A stretch of DNA of 64,000 bases from DAOTXS01 sp034435055 (GTDB lineage Bacteria; Chloroflexota; Anaerolineae; UBA4142): the NCBI GenBank assembly GCA_034435055.1, contig DAOTXS010000041.1, forward strand, positions 1-64,000, read 5' to 3'. A program made the position numbers and the translations under genes. Position 1 is the stretch's first letter, and every line of letters begins with the position of its first letter. Positions 25,816 through 35,357 of this stretch are shown here, piece by piece. The notes below the pieces were generated by a model, which was not told the origin of the DNA, did no database searches, and saw nothing but the letters and a program-made list of their open reading frames with translations.

Positions 25816-26945
25816 TGTTCCATCACGCGACGATATACAGCAAGCGTTTCGCGCGCCGCGCGCTCCCACGAAAATTTTGCCGCTTGCAGAATTCCTTTTC
25901 CGCGTAGTTCGTCGCGCAAGGGGTGATCGGTTAACACGCGTTCGATGGCATTTGCAATTTCACCTGGGTCGCGCGGATTCACCAACAACGCCGCATCGCC
26001 CACGACTTCGGGCAACGACGAGGTGTTGGAGCAAATCACCGGCGCGCCGCACGCCATCGCTTCGAGCGGTGGCAAACCGAATCCTTCGTACAACGAAGGA
26101 AACACAAACGCATCGCACGCGGAAAGCAACGCCGCCAAGTCATCGTCGGGCACAAAATCCAGAAAATCCACCGCGTCGCTCATCCCGGTTTGCTTGACGT
26201 GATCGAACGTGGGCTGATAGAGCCAGCCCTTGCGCCCGGCAATGAGCAAACGATGAGTGAACCCACGCGCGCGCAAGACACATAGTGCGTCCACCAGCGC
26301 GGAAATATTTTTGCGCGGTTCGATCGTGCTGACCAAAAGGATAAATGGTTGTTGCCGGGCATAGCGCGCGCGTATCTCAGCCAGACGATTCGAGTCGGTC
26401 ACTGGTTGCAATACCGGGTTCACGCCTTCGTAAATGACCGCAATTTTTTCCGGCGCGATGTTGTACAAACGCACAGCGTCGCGCTTGGTGCATTCCGACA
26501 CCGCGATGATCGCATCCGCACGCCGAAGAAAATGTGGCATCGCCACCGTGAGAAACCAACGATTGAGCGGCAAGTGGTATTCGGGATAAAAACGAAAAAT
26601 CAAATCGTGCAACGTGAAAACGGTTTTGGCGTGTTTGAAACGCGGCAAGAGATGATCGGTCGCGTGGAAAAGATCACAGCGCGGCAACCAGCGATCCATT
26701 CCCAGGTTGAACACCTGCGCCAACCACACACTCGTTCGCCACGGCTTGGCATCGAGCGGAATGCGATACGCCGGCAAACGATCGAGCGGCGCGCCGGGTT
26801 GCCTGTCGCCGCGCGGTGAATTGTACAACGCGATATATTCGTTTGCCTGATTTTGGGTCAGCAATGCCGATAAAAGATCGTGCGCGTAGCGGCCCAGCCC
26901 CGCGTGGCGATGTACCGCGGGCGAAACGTCAAAGCAAATGCGCAT
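25812..26945 (-). CDS. glycosyltransferase family 4
   Basis: A 377-residue GT-B transferase. It has HAGLGRYAHDLLSAL near the N-terminus, VSTIEPRKN at the donor domain and EGFGLPPLEAMACGAPVI, the E-x7-E signature. It overlaps the upstream GT4 by 17 bases and the downstream one by four, indicating coupled translation. The similarity to its downstream neighbour is high through the C-terminal domain. It acts at the cytoplasmic face on lipid-linked or soluble acceptors. Confidence 0.92.
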   Translation of the reverse strand: MRICFDVSPAVHRHAGLGRYAHDLLSALLTQNQANEYIALYNSPRGDRQPGAPLDRLPAYRIPLDAKPWRTSVWLAQVFNLGMDRWLPRCDLFHATDHLLPRFKHAKTVFTLHDLIFRFYPEYHLPLNRWFLTVAMPHFLRRADAIIAVSECTKRDAVRLYNIAPEKIAVIYEGVNPVLQPVTDSNRLAEIRARYARQQPFILLVSTIEPRKNISALVDALCVLRARGFTHRLLIAGRKGWLYQPTFDHVKQTGMSDAVDFLDFVPDDDLAALLSACDAFVFPSLYEGFGLPPLEAMACGAPVICSNTSSLPEVVGDAALLVNPRDPGEIANAIERVLTDHPLRDELRGKGILQAAKFSWERAARETLAVYRRVMEQ

Positions 26946-28086
26946 TAATCACCTGATCGTAAATCGTGAGTGTTTGGTGTGCCACACTTGACCACGTAAA
27001 TCGATTGGCAAAAGCGCGCGCGTGTACAGACAACCGTTGCCGTTCTGCCGGATCGGACGCCAACACTTTGATTGCATTTGCCAACGCCGGGATATTTGCC
27101 GGCGGAACCAGCTGAACGCCGGCTTCTTCTCCCAAACCATCGCGTATCGTTCCCGCGCCGGATGTTGTGAGGGTAGGTAAGCCGTGTAACAACGTCGATA
27201 GCAAAGTCGTGCGGCGCAAAGATGCCCCATCGACAAATGGCAAGACGGCTATATCTGCCGATGCAAGAAAAGCCGATACTTGCGTGGGCGACACATAATC
27301 GGTCCAGTAAACTCGTTCGCGCGGAAAAAGTTGGGCAAGCATATCTTCGATTCTTCGATGATAATCAGCGAAATTTGCATCTGCCACGTGGTGGTTGGCA
27401 ATTAACAGCAGGCGTAATTCTGGGTAGGCACGTTGCGCCAGCTCAAAAGCCGGCAAGAGTGTTTCGAGTCCCTTGGATGGACTGATAAATCCAAAATACG
27501 CCAACACAACATCTGACTCTGTTGCGCCATACAGTGCGCGTTGTTGTTGGCGATTGAATGACACGAACTGCGGCTCGATGTTTGCACCAATCGGTACGTG
27601 AACTAGTTTGGTTTTGAGAAATGGAAAGACAGATTCGATTTGGCGCAGATTCGTTTGATCGGTTACGATGATGCGATTGCTCGTCAAGCCGGAAAGACCA
27701 ACCCGCAATTTCCCCGCCCCGCGATAGGTACTGAACTCGTGGACGGTCGTGATGACTGGGATGCGCGTCTGCCGCCGAATGAATGTCGGCAACAGATTGA
27801 TGTTGAGATCGCGACCATAAAGTTGCGTCGGATATTGAATATTCACCAATTGCGGACGCGTGAGTTTCAGTTGCGCCAAAATTTCCGCGCGCGCGGCAGC
27901 GTTCCACTGCGACACGAGTGGTAAGACCGTCACTTTGCCATCGTTGCTCGCTGCAACCCCGGCGCGCGAGGTGATAATTGAAACAGACACACCTTGTTTA
28001 GCCAACGCCGTTGTCAGTTTTTGGGTATAGTCGCCAATGCCACAGCGAATCGGCGGGTACGAGCCGGAGATAAAACAAACGCGCAT
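26929..28086 (-). CDS. glycosyltransferase family 4
   Basis: A 385-residue GT-B enzyme. The N-terminus (SGSYPPIRCGIGDYTQKL) carries the acceptor loop seen in many Chloroflexota and archaeal GT4 enzymes, and YFGFISPSKGLETLL begins the donor domain. The usual E-x7-E region is less clear and reads LPFVDGASLRRTTLLSTLLHG-like in short form, which suggests a divergent subgroup. It abuts the GT2 gene directly. Confidence 0.88.
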   Translation of the reverse strand: MRVCFISGSYPPIRCGIGDYTQKLTTALAKQGVSVSIITSRAGVAASNDGKVTVLPLVSQWNAAARAEILAQLKLTRPQLVNIQYPTQLYGRDLNINLLPTFIRRQTRIPVITTVHEFSTYRGAGKLRVGLSGLTSNRIIVTDQTNLRQIESVFPFLKTKLVHVPIGANIEPQFVSFNRQQQRALYGATESDVVLAYFGFISPSKGLETLLPAFELAQRAYPELRLLLIANHHVADANFADYHRRIEDMLAQLFPRERVYWTDYVSPTQVSAFLASADIAVLPFVDGASLRRTTLLSTLLHGLPTLTTSGAGTIRDGLGEEAGVQLVPPANIPALANAIKVLASDPAERQRLSVHARAFANRFTWSSVAHQTLTIYDQVINAHLL

Positions 28087-28968
28087 CTAGTTTTTCATCA
28101 ACCAAATCATCTCGGCGCGAACCGCGCTCCAGATGTCACGGGCACGTTGGCGCAAGTCCGGCGACGCTGACCACTTGATGAACTTGAACAGAGTCAATAC
28201 CACCAACGCCAGCTTGAGCGATCCTGTCTCAATTCCAGTGCGATGTTTTTTAAATAATCGATAATATCCACGTTGCGCGAGCAAACTCACCCGCCAAGCG
28301 TCGGCTTGACGGCGACTGCTACCTCCATAATGCACGACCCGTGCGTCAGGCAGATAGATCACTTGCCACCCGGCTTTTTTACAGCGCCAGCATAAATCGA
28401 TATCTTCACCGAGGAAAAAGAATTCTTCATCTAACAATCCGATTTGGTCGAACACGACTCGCCGCACGCACATCGCCGCGCCAGATACTTCATCCACCTG
28501 CGCGATCTGAGAATAATCACGATCCGCACCGCCACGCCATCGTGCGGGGATCGGCAAGAGTTCAGTCATCGCAGAAATCAGCGTCGGAAAATATCGGCCC
28601 GAAGGCTGGAGCGTTCCATCGGGATTGAGCAATTGCAAACCGACAATTCCTGCTTGCGAATGCACGTCCATAAATTCAAGCAATCGATTCAAGGCCGTTG
28701 GTTGGACGACGGTATCCGAGTTCAACAGCAAAATGTATTCGCCGCCGCTGGCGCGAATCGCCTGATTGTTCGCGCGCGCAAAACCGGCATTCTCGAAATT
28801 TTGAATCACGCGCACGCCCTGAAATTTCTCACGTATCATTATCGCGCTAGCGTCGCTGGATGCGTTATCCACAACGACGATTTCATCTGCCTGAAACGAT
28901 GCCAGACACGCCGCAAGCAAATCGCGGGTGTTGTAACTGACAATCACAACTGAAAGTTTAGTAGTCAT
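28087..28968 (-). CDS. glycosyltransferase family 2 (rhamnosyltransferase-like)
   Basis: A 293-residue GT-A fold enzyme. VVIVSYNTRDLL, the DNASSDAS nucleotide-binding block, LLLNSDT (DxD-like metal site) and the WRCKKAGW segment match WcaE/rhamnosyltransferase-like GT2 proteins. A C-terminal basic amphipathic helix suggests membrane contact. It overlaps the methyltransferase stop by four bases. It is closely related to the GT2 at 29660-30571. Confidence 0.92.
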   Translation of the reverse strand: MTTKLSVVIVSYNTRDLLAACLASFQADEIVVVDNASSDASAIMIREKFQGVRVIQNFENAGFARANNQAIRASGGEYILLLNSDTVVQPTALNRLLEFMDVHSQAGIVGLQLLNPDGTLQPSGRYFPTLISAMTELLPIPARWRGGADRDYSQIAQVDEVSGAAMCVRRVVFDQIGLLDEEFFFLGEDIDLCWRCKKAGWQVIYLPDARVVHYGGSSRRQADAWRVSLLAQRGYYRLFKKHRTGIETGSLKLALVVLTLFKFIKWSASPDLRQRARDIWSAVRAEMIWLMKN

Positions 28969-29669
28969 CCAAACATATCGCGGCGGTAGAGTTTGAATAC
29001 AAATTGATAGCCGTACACCCCGGGTGCCACGCGCGCCAGAAATCGATTCCCAGCATTACGCAAGATCGGTACACGGCGCCATAAGCGATCGCCCGGGAAT
29101 GGTGCCCACCGCACGCGTTCAGCGTCAATAGCGTAGCCGGCAGTTGCGAACATTGCGCGCGCGGACGCTCTGGTGAAGAATCGCAAATGCGTGCGATCCA
29201 TTAAAAAGCCGTCCGTGTATTCGAATTGTCCAAATAATAAACGCAGGCGAATTGTCCAATGTGCAACATTCGGTATTGAAACTAACACCACCCCTTCGCG
29301 CGATAACCATTCGCGCGCGTGGACGAGAATGGATAAAGGGTCGCGCAGATGCTCCAGCACATCGGCAAAGATGATGGCATCAAACGGCGCGCGCGCGGCA
29401 AGTGCTGTCTGGGTTGCCGGTTCTTCGATGTTCATCAGCAAAACATCGATGCCTTGCGCGCGTGCCTCGGCACACATTGTCGCGTCCGACTCCACGGCGA
29501 GAACGTCGCACCGCTTGAGCTTTTTCAAGTACACGCTAATTGTGCCGGCACCACAGCCGATTTCCAAAACGCGATTGTGCGCGTGCACCCATTGAACGAT
29601 GATCGCGCGAGGATCATTGTTGTCCTGTGGATCGATGACACCGCCGTAATGTGGAATTTTTAGAGCCAC
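28965..29669 (-). CDS. class I SAM-dependent methyltransferase
   Basis: A 234-residue Rossmann methyltransferase. Motif I is VLEIGCGAGTIS, the acidic loop follows as VESDA, and ADVLEHLRDP is motif IV. I take the GTG at 29669 (VALKIPHYGG), which overlaps the GT2 stop by about ten bases; the ATG at 29804 would overlap GT2 by 145 bases and adds unrelated sequence. It probably methylates a sugar of the repeat unit. It resembles the methyltransferase at 32443-33135 (shared MDRTHLR-F/W-T segment). Confidence 0.86.
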   Translation of the reverse strand: MALKIPHYGGVIDPQDNNDPRAIIVQWVHAHNRVLEIGCGAGTISVYLKKLKRCDVLAVESDATMCAEARAQGIDVLLMNIEEPATQTALAARAPFDAIIFADVLEHLRDPLSILVHAREWLSREGVVLVSIPNVAHWTIRLRLLFGQFEYTDGFLMDRTHLRFFTRASARAMFATAGYAIDAERVRWAPFPGDRLWRRVPILRNAGNRFLARVAPGVYGYQFVFKLYRRDMFG

Positions 29670-30571
29670 AGCACCCGCCAGAACGCGCGCGCCAATTCTT
29701 GACGACGCGGATTGCGCCAACCGACGATTGTTAAAAATAAAATCTTGGGAAGCGTCACAAACCAAACCATCACACGCAACGCCAAGTACTGAAATACATT
29801 GCAATACATTCGCGAGAAACGGAAAATGCCTTCGTATTGCCAGACAATTCGCTGACTCGGCAGTGCCATCGTGCTTGCACCGCCGGAATGAATGATTTGC
29901 GCCGACGGTTCAAACCACGCGCGCCAACCGTGTTGCGCCATGCGATATTGCCAATCGAGTTCTTCGCCGTAGAGAAAATATCGTTCGTCCATTCCGCCAA
30001 CCCCATCGATGGTGGAATGGCGCACGAGCAAACACGCGCCACTCAACCAATCGACATAGCCCGCCGTACGATGTTCGCCCAAACTTGGCAACCCACGGCG
30101 GAGCAATCGGCGTATCCAGCCGATGCGATACAACTCAGTCATCCCGATGAAATGGGTCAGCAAATTGGGAAACTCGCGGCACGAGGGCTGAAGCGAACCG
30201 TCGTCATTGAGCAATCGCGGCCCCACCACACCAATGTTGGCGCGATTCTTCATCGCCGTGAGCATCGCGCTTATTGCGCCCGGTTTGATTACGGTGTCCG
30301 GATTCAGTAACAATATCGAATTCCCCTGCGCAATTGCCAGCCCGAGATTGTTCGCGGCCGCAAAACCGCGATTACGATTCTGCCGCAGCACTGTAACCTG
30401 TTGCCATTGCGAGGCGAGATGTTCCGGCGTGCCGTCGGTCGAAGCATTATCGATGATAATTACTTGCGCTGGCATCGCGCCAAGATCGGAGAACAACGCG
30501 GTGAGACACGGATCGATTTCTTTGCGCGAGTTGTACGTCACGATGATGACCGAAATCAAAGCGTCAGCCAT
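29660..30571 (-). CDS. glycosyltransferase family 2 (rhamnosyltransferase-like)
   Basis: A 303-residue GT2 enzyme with VIIVTYNSRKEI, IIDNASTDGT, LLLNPDT and EELDWQYRMAQHGW. The overall pattern is that of the GT2 at 28087-28968, so these are probable paralogues with different acceptors. It overlaps the CgeB-like gene by eight bases. A C-terminal hydrophobic segment (about 260-285) may contact the membrane. Confidence 0.92.
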   Translation of the reverse strand: MADALISVIIVTYNSRKEIDPCLTALFSDLGAMPAQVIIIDNASTDGTPEHLASQWQQVTVLRQNRNRGFAAANNLGLAIAQGNSILLLNPDTVIKPGAISAMLTAMKNRANIGVVGPRLLNDDGSLQPSCREFPNLLTHFIGMTELYRIGWIRRLLRRGLPSLGEHRTAGYVDWLSGACLLVRHSTIDGVGGMDERYFLYGEELDWQYRMAQHGWRAWFEPSAQIIHSGGASTMALPSQRIVWQYEGIFRFSRMYCNVFQYLALRVMVWFVTLPKILFLTIVGWRNPRRQELARAFWRVLWL

Positions 30572-31634
30572 ATTTAATGCGGCGGAGCCAAGCTGCCATC
30601 AATTGAACCGAAACTGGCAGACGTGACCGGCTGAGTCTACGTGCCGTGCCCAGCATTTCAAAACACGGGTCCAACAGACGCAACATACTGTAAATTTTTG
30701 CATAGTGCACTAGCAATCGATCCGGCGGCGCATCGCGCAAGGGCGCGCGCGCACCCGGCGCGTCTGCAAAAATCGTCTGCACAATTTTATCAGCGCGATG
30801 TTGATAGGTGTGCGATGTGAGAACTTGGGTTTTACCGGCATCCGCAATGGAGTATCGTTCGTGGGGATGTTCCAAATAATAAGCCACGTGCGCCACCAAT
30901 TCAGCTTGGTTTTCAAAAGTAATCAGATGCTTGCCTGCGTGAAACAAATCGAGCAAGCCGTTTCCAATTCGGTTTGTAATCAACAGTGCGCCCGCCGCCA
31001 TTGCTTCAAAGACGCGCATATTGACATCGTCGACGACCGAACAATTCACCACGATTTTACTTTGGCTGTACACTTGCGCCATTTCCTCGCGCGTGTACGG
31101 TCGGCGATAATCGTTGATACGAAAGCGTGTTTCCAATGCGCGCAACAATTCGGCACGCCGACCGGTTGTGCCCACGTGTCCCACAAAACCCACGTCGTAT
31201 ATTCTAGGCAAGGAGTTTGCAGAATAAAGTTCTGGATCACAGGCAAGCGGCAACCATTCTACATGTTGCTGCTTGCCTATCTGGTACGCTGGCGCATAAT
31301 CCCGTTGCGCCACAAAGACATAATCGAACAGCGCGGCGATGGGTTGACGGAGTTTAGAACCTAAATGGACATCAATCAAGTAAGTAGCGGTTGGGCAATT
31401 GAGTTTTTCGATCTGACGTGGCAGATATCCCAGCACGCCACTGTCGATATAAAGAAACAAATCGGGCACAATTTTGAGAGAATCAATCAATTCAAGCAAA
31501 TCGACATTCGACGGATAACCCGGGCGCGTAGTCGCCGTGCCAACAAAAGTTACGGTGTGATGGCGCGCAAGATAAGTTTCAAGGTACCTACCGGTGGTGG
31601 GGGGGGCGTACCCATAGCCAACGAGAATATTCAA
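30564..31634 (-). CDS. CgeB-like glycosyltransferase
   Basis: A 356-residue GT-B type protein. It resembles the CgeB/Glyco_trans_1_2 group: a weakly conserved N-terminal domain, then DVGFVGHVGTTGRRAELL, and a donor domain with NMRVFEAMAAGALLITNR. No ATG fits; translation seems to begin at TTG 31634 with a GGAGA site six bases upstream. It follows the FkbM gene by 12 bases. CgeB proteins glycosylate surface or spore structures; the sugar here is unknown. Confidence 0.85.
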   Translation of the reverse strand: MNILVGYGYAPPTTGRYLETYLARHHTVTFVGTATTRPGYPSNVDLLELIDSLKIVPDLFLYIDSGVLGYLPRQIEKLNCPTATYLIDVHLGSKLRQPIAALFDYVFVAQRDYAPAYQIGKQQHVEWLPLACDPELYSANSLPRIYDVGFVGHVGTTGRRAELLRALETRFRINDYRRPYTREEMAQVYSQSKIVVNCSVVDDVNMRVFEAMAAGALLITNRIGNGLLDLFHAGKHLITFENQAELVAHVAYYLEHPHERYSIADAGKTQVLTSHTYQHRADKIVQTIFADAPGARAPLRDAPPDRLLVHYAKIYSMLRLLDPCFEMLGTARRLSRSRLPVSVQLMAAWLRRIKYG

Positions 31635-31646
31635 GGCGTCTCCATT

Positions 31647-32420
31647 CTAATCGTATGAAGCTTGGACATAGACCGCATCCGCCCACATCGGTTTTCCAGA
31701 CGGAGCGCAATGCGGTGTGGAAATCCCCCACAAGCGCAAAGGGGCCAATGAAGTGATGAGTTGATTCAAAGCGCCAAATTGTAAATCACCGTGATAATAC
31801 GGGGTGAAGGTTACTTCGATCATCAAAACGCGCGTGCGATTTAGGGTCATGCGCGCACCGTCCAAGACCTGAGGTTCGTACCCCTGCACATCGATTTTGA
31901 GCAACGAGATTTCATCTTGCCCTGCTAACGATTCATCCAATGTGAGAACAGGTACTTGAACCGAAACGGCTTGGTCGTTATCCATACCATGCACGACGCG
32001 CGCCTGATCTTGCAAAGCCAAGGCGGAAGATAGTTGATGGCGGCGAAAGACGTTCAGATGCAACATTCCTGATTGAGCGCCTACGGCTGATTGCACACAT
32101 TCGATTTGGGGATAACCACGCACGTTATTGCGTAATTGCTGGAAAATTGCCGGCACCGGCTCGTACGCAATAATCCGGCGCGCCGACGTCAATTGCGCTA
32201 TGCTGATGCTCCACTCCCCCAGATTGGCGCCGACATCTACAACACAATCCAGCAAAGGCAAAAGACTGCGCGGTATCAATTCGAGTTGAGAATTTTGCAA
32301 TGCCCTGCGATGTATCGCTGAGCGTGCCCAAGCAGTTGGCAAACCTAACACACGAAAACGTTCTCGATATTCCGACCAGCGCACAATTCCAGCCGGCGCT
32401 AAATATTTCAAATCGACCAT
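31647..32420 (-). CDS. FkbM family methyltransferase
   Basis: A 257-residue SAM-dependent methyltransferase. DVGANLGEWSI is motif I, YEPVPAIFQQL follows, and LLKIDVQGYEPQVLDGA is the FkbM hallmark. FkbM enzymes O-methylate hydroxyl groups, often on polysaccharide sugars. The ATG at 32420 (MVDLKYLAP) is used because longer starts run over 300 bases into the upstream gene with no family similarity. It belongs to the polysaccharide operon. Confidence 0.88.
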   Translation of the reverse strand: MVDLKYLAPAGIVRWSEYRERFRVLGLPTAWARSAIHRRALQNSQLELIPRSLLPLLDCVVDVGANLGEWSISIAQLTSARRIIAYEPVPAIFQQLRNNVRGYPQIECVQSAVGAQSGMLHLNVFRRHQLSSALALQDQARVVHGMDNDQAVSVQVPVLTLDESLAGQDEISLLKIDVQGYEPQVLDGARMTLNRTRVLMIEVTFTPYYHGDLQFGALNQLITSLAPLRLWGISTPHCAPSGKPMWADAVYVQASYD

Positions 32421-32442
32421 ATCGCAACTCTGCAATCTAAAC

Positions 32443-33135
32443 TCATATCGGCACTGCCACAAAAATGTGTTGAACAGCAAATAGATCATCGAAGAAACGA
32501 GGCATTGAACGCCGTTGCGCCCAGACGGCAAAACGATGTCCCCAATTAGCGCGCCAATGCGCTGGGAAAATGTAACTTGCTCGATGTTTGATGATTCGAT
32601 AACCACACGCTTCGATGAGCTGATAGGCAGTCTTGTGCGTGTACCATCGCAAATGTGTTCGATCCATAATTCCCCGATCCGCCAGTTCCCATTTGCCCAG
32701 CAACAACATGCGACGAATTGTCCAGTGCGCCACATTGGGAATCGATACAAGCAGTTGTCCGCCAGGCGCAAGCGAATCGTGCAAAGTTCGCAGAGGTACT
32801 TCGGGCAATGCCAAATGTTCGATCACATCTGCCATCACGATAACGTCGAATCGATTCTGCACGCGCCTGACATCCGCTGGGTTTTCTAGATTGCCGATAA
32901 TCAGATTTTGCAAATACGGTCGCGCTGTCTCGGCGGCTATCGGATTGATTTCAAAACCGGTTACACGGCAACGATTATGCTCGGACAGGATGCGTGTTAG
33001 ATAACCGGTGGCGCATCCAACTTCCAGTACGCTTCGATATTTACCAATCAATTCCAATAGAATCGTGTGGGTGTTATTGCAGTCGGCTAACGCGGCGTTG
33101 GTCAATTCCCCACGATAAATTGGCAAATCCACCAT
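32443..33135 (-). CDS. class I SAM-dependent methyltransferase
   Basis: A 230-residue methyltransferase with motif I VLEVGCATGYLT, GFEINP after strand 2, and MADVIEHLALPEVP. The segment MDRTHLRWYT is shared with the enzyme at 28965-29669, so the two belong to one subgroup common in Chloroflexota glycan clusters. It lies six bases after wzx. The likely target is a sugar or lipid-linked glycan. Confidence 0.9.
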   Translation of the reverse strand: MVDLPIYRGELTNAALADCNNTHTILLELIGKYRSVLEVGCATGYLTRILSEHNRCRVTGFEINPIAAETARPYLQNLIIGNLENPADVRRVQNRFDVIVMADVIEHLALPEVPLRTLHDSLAPGGQLLVSIPNVAHWTIRRMLLLGKWELADRGIMDRTHLRWYTHKTAYQLIEACGYRIIKHRASYIFPAHWRANWGHRFAVWAQRRSMPRFFDDLFAVQHIFVAVPI

Positions 33136-33141
33136 TTGCGC

Positions 33142-34677
33142 CTACTTGGCTACAAACCAATCAAGGATTGGTTGCATACGCGGCAACGCTTGCGTCAACA
33201 ACGCATAATCATTGCTCGATAACAAACGTGCATAGCGAATCACGCCGACAAAAATCACTGTGAAAAGTGTGCTGCCTAGCATCAGCGCCAGCCAACTTGC
33301 CTTGCCCAGAACGATGGCGGGAATGATGGCCAGTGCACAAGCCACTAATAATTTGAATGCAGTTGAAATTGGATAATGCCGGGTTACCTGACGCCGCAAT
33401 AGAACCAATTCAATCAAGTGGGTCAAGAGATTGCTTGTGCCAGTGGCAACTACCGCTCCCAGTGCGCCCCAAATCGGAATTAGCACAAGGTCCAAAACGA
33501 TATTCAAGAAACCGGCACCAAGTCGCAAGCCGAAAAGCGTACGCTGCTGATCGGCAACATACAAGAGCGGATGACAGATATTTGCGCCGACCAGCGTGGA
33601 ACCCAGGTTGAACAAGGTGAGCGCAAACAGTAAAGTGGATGTCGGAGCAAAGTTTTCCCCAAAAAGCAGAACGACGATGGGGTTCGCAAACACAGCCACT
33701 AAAACCAACGTTGGCAAAAGTATGGCGAGGTTTAGTTTCATGTACGCGTCAAAGGTGTGTTCAAGACCCAGTTTGCCGTTTCGTGCGTACGCTTCTGCCG
33801 CAACCGGAATTAGCACAGCCGTCCAACCGGTCATCACAGCATACAATCGTGCCAATAAAAGTACAGCCAAATTGTAAAAACTAAGTTGGGTGTGATCGGT
33901 GAGTAATGCAGCAATCAACAAAACATCGATCTGGCTTGCCAAGCCAAAGGTAGCAAGGTTCGTTAGCCAAACGTAGAAACCAAAACGACGCGGCGCCTGA
34001 AGATCGATTTGCGCGGCGGCTACCGTCAAGAGGCGGGGCATTCGAGACAAGTAAAGCGCAATACTCAGGAGTAGGGTCAACAAAGAAACACAGAGTGGAA
34101 TCCAAACGTGTACGCCACGTACCAAGAACAAGCCCAGAAGGCAAACTAGATAAAGCCCCTGCGCCAAAAAACGCACCTTCGCATAATCTTCAAGTCGCAG
34201 AATTGCTGTGAGATACGCGACCAGCGGCTCGAGCGTTGCCTGTGCGATAATCAGTGCGGCGAGCCATCCGCCCAAATGGACGATTGCCGAGGTGTGTAAC
34301 CAATCGGACAACGACGCGGACAGCACCCAGATCATCAAACCGACAAGCGTGGCAAGCGTAACACGCTCCAAGCCCAACCGGCGAGTCAATGCTAATGCCC
34401 GCTCCGGGCTTGTTTGTTGATACGCTGGAACATATCGCGTTAGCGCTTCACCGTACCCCAGTGAGGAAATCACAAGTCCAATCCCAATCACGACCCAGGC
34501 AACTGTATAAACCGCGTACTCCTCTGGACCTAGCGCGCGAACAATTACAAGAGCGATCACAAAACTGAGCGCCACATCCAGCACACGCGCGATTTGACTC
34601 CACAACAAGCCGCCGCCAATGCGCTGAGCACGATTCGGTTCAAGCTTCCGCGAGTTTTCTGAAGGAGCGCCAGTCAT
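33142..34677 (-). CDS. Wzx-type oligosaccharide flippase (MATE/MOP superfamily)
   Basis: A 511-residue protein with about 12-14 helices. The opening GGGLLWSQIARVLDVALSFV and the LGPEEYAVYTVAW stretch are characteristic of polysaccharide exporters that flip lipid-linked oligosaccharides across the membrane. It follows udk by 47 bases and precedes the transferases, as expected for a Wzx/Wzy-type pathway. The matching polymerase/ligase candidate in the window is at 51681-53108. Confidence 0.92.
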   Translation of the reverse strand: MTGAPSENSRKLEPNRAQRIGGGLLWSQIARVLDVALSFVIALVIVRALGPEEYAVYTVAWVVIGIGLVISSLGYGEALTRYVPAYQQTSPERALALTRRLGLERVTLATLVGLMIWVLSASLSDWLHTSAIVHLGGWLAALIIAQATLEPLVAYLTAILRLEDYAKVRFLAQGLYLVCLLGLFLVRGVHVWIPLCVSLLTLLLSIALYLSRMPRLLTVAAAQIDLQAPRRFGFYVWLTNLATFGLASQIDVLLIAALLTDHTQLSFYNLAVLLLARLYAVMTGWTAVLIPVAAEAYARNGKLGLEHTFDAYMKLNLAILLPTLVLVAVFANPIVVLLFGENFAPTSTLLFALTLFNLGSTLVGANICHPLLYVADQQRTLFGLRLGAGFLNIVLDLVLIPIWGALGAVVATGTSNLLTHLIELVLLRRQVTRHYPISTAFKLLVACALAIIPAIVLGKASWLALMLGSTLFTVIFVGVIRYARLLSSNDYALLTQALPRMQPILDWFVAK

Positions 34678-34724
34678 ACGTATTTTCTGATCTGAGGAAA
34701 AATTCGTGGTGTGTCCCAGTACCC

Positions 34725-35345
34725 CTAATCGACTGACAGCATCGCGTTGATGCGCGCGACGACAAAATCGATCGCGATGGTGTTAAAACCGCCTTCGGGG
34801 ATGATCAAATCGGCGTAGCGTTTGCTCGGCTCGACAAATTCCAAGTGCATCGGACGCACTGTATCTTGATATTGTGCGATGACCGATTCGACGGTGCGAC
34901 CGCGTTCGGCAATGTCGCGTTGCAAACGACGGATGAATCGAATGTCGGCATCGGTATCGACAAAGATTTTGATGTCGAATAACTCGCGCAAGGCACGATC
35001 GGCGAAGATCAAAATACCTTCGACGAGAATGACGGGGTGTGGTTCGATGAGGCGGGTTTCTTTTTTGCGCACGTGTTGGGCAAAATCGTACACGGGTGCT
35101 TGAATCGCTTGCCCGGCACGCAACACCTTGAGTTGCTTGATCAACAAATCGGTGTCGAGCGAATCGGGATGATCGTAATTGACTTGCGCGCGTGCGCTCA
35201 ACGGCATCGCACTCCGGTCACGATAGTACGCATCGTGTTGGAGGTACGCAATCCGGTCGCAACCCACTTGGTCGAGAATCGCTTTGGACACCGTCGTCTT
35301 GCCGGAGCCGGAACCGCCGGCAACACCAATCAAGACTGAAGGCAT
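34725..35345 (-). CDS. udk: uridine kinase
   Basis: A 206-residue P-loop kinase that makes UMP (and CMP) from uridine (cytidine). Walker A is GGSGSGKTT (about 9-17), DAYYRD and the YDHPDSLD motif bind the nucleoside, and VEGILIF is the Walker B region. Length and motifs match Udk. The start ATG at 35345 lies only six bases after a TATAAT box, so the mRNA is probably leaderless. Its place at the head of the polysaccharide operon suggests a link to UDP-sugar supply, though this is inference. Confidence 0.95.
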   Translation of the reverse strand: MPSVLIGVAGGSGSGKTTVSKAILDQVGCDRIAYLQHDAYYRDRSAMPLSARAQVNYDHPDSLDTDLLIKQLKVLRAGQAIQAPVYDFAQHVRKKETRLIEPHPVILVEGILIFADRALRELFDIKIFVDTDADIRFIRRLQRDIAERGRTVESVIAQYQDTVRPMHLEFVEPSKRYADLIIPEGGFNTIAIDFVVARINAMLSVD

Positions 35346-35351
35346 AGCATT

Positions 35352-35357
35352 ATTATA
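35352..35357 (-). promoter_or_regulatory. udk -10 box, leaderless arrangement
   Basis: TATAAT on the minus strand ends six bases before the udk ATG. Transcription would start at or beside the start codon. The -35 region (TTCTCT) is weak. Confidence 0.55.

Noticed and set aside
31647..32771. FkbM gene with a start at 32771
   Set aside because: The extra 117 codons overlap the upstream methyltransferase gene by over 300 bases and show no family similarity. The ATG at 32420 fits the FkbM N-terminus.
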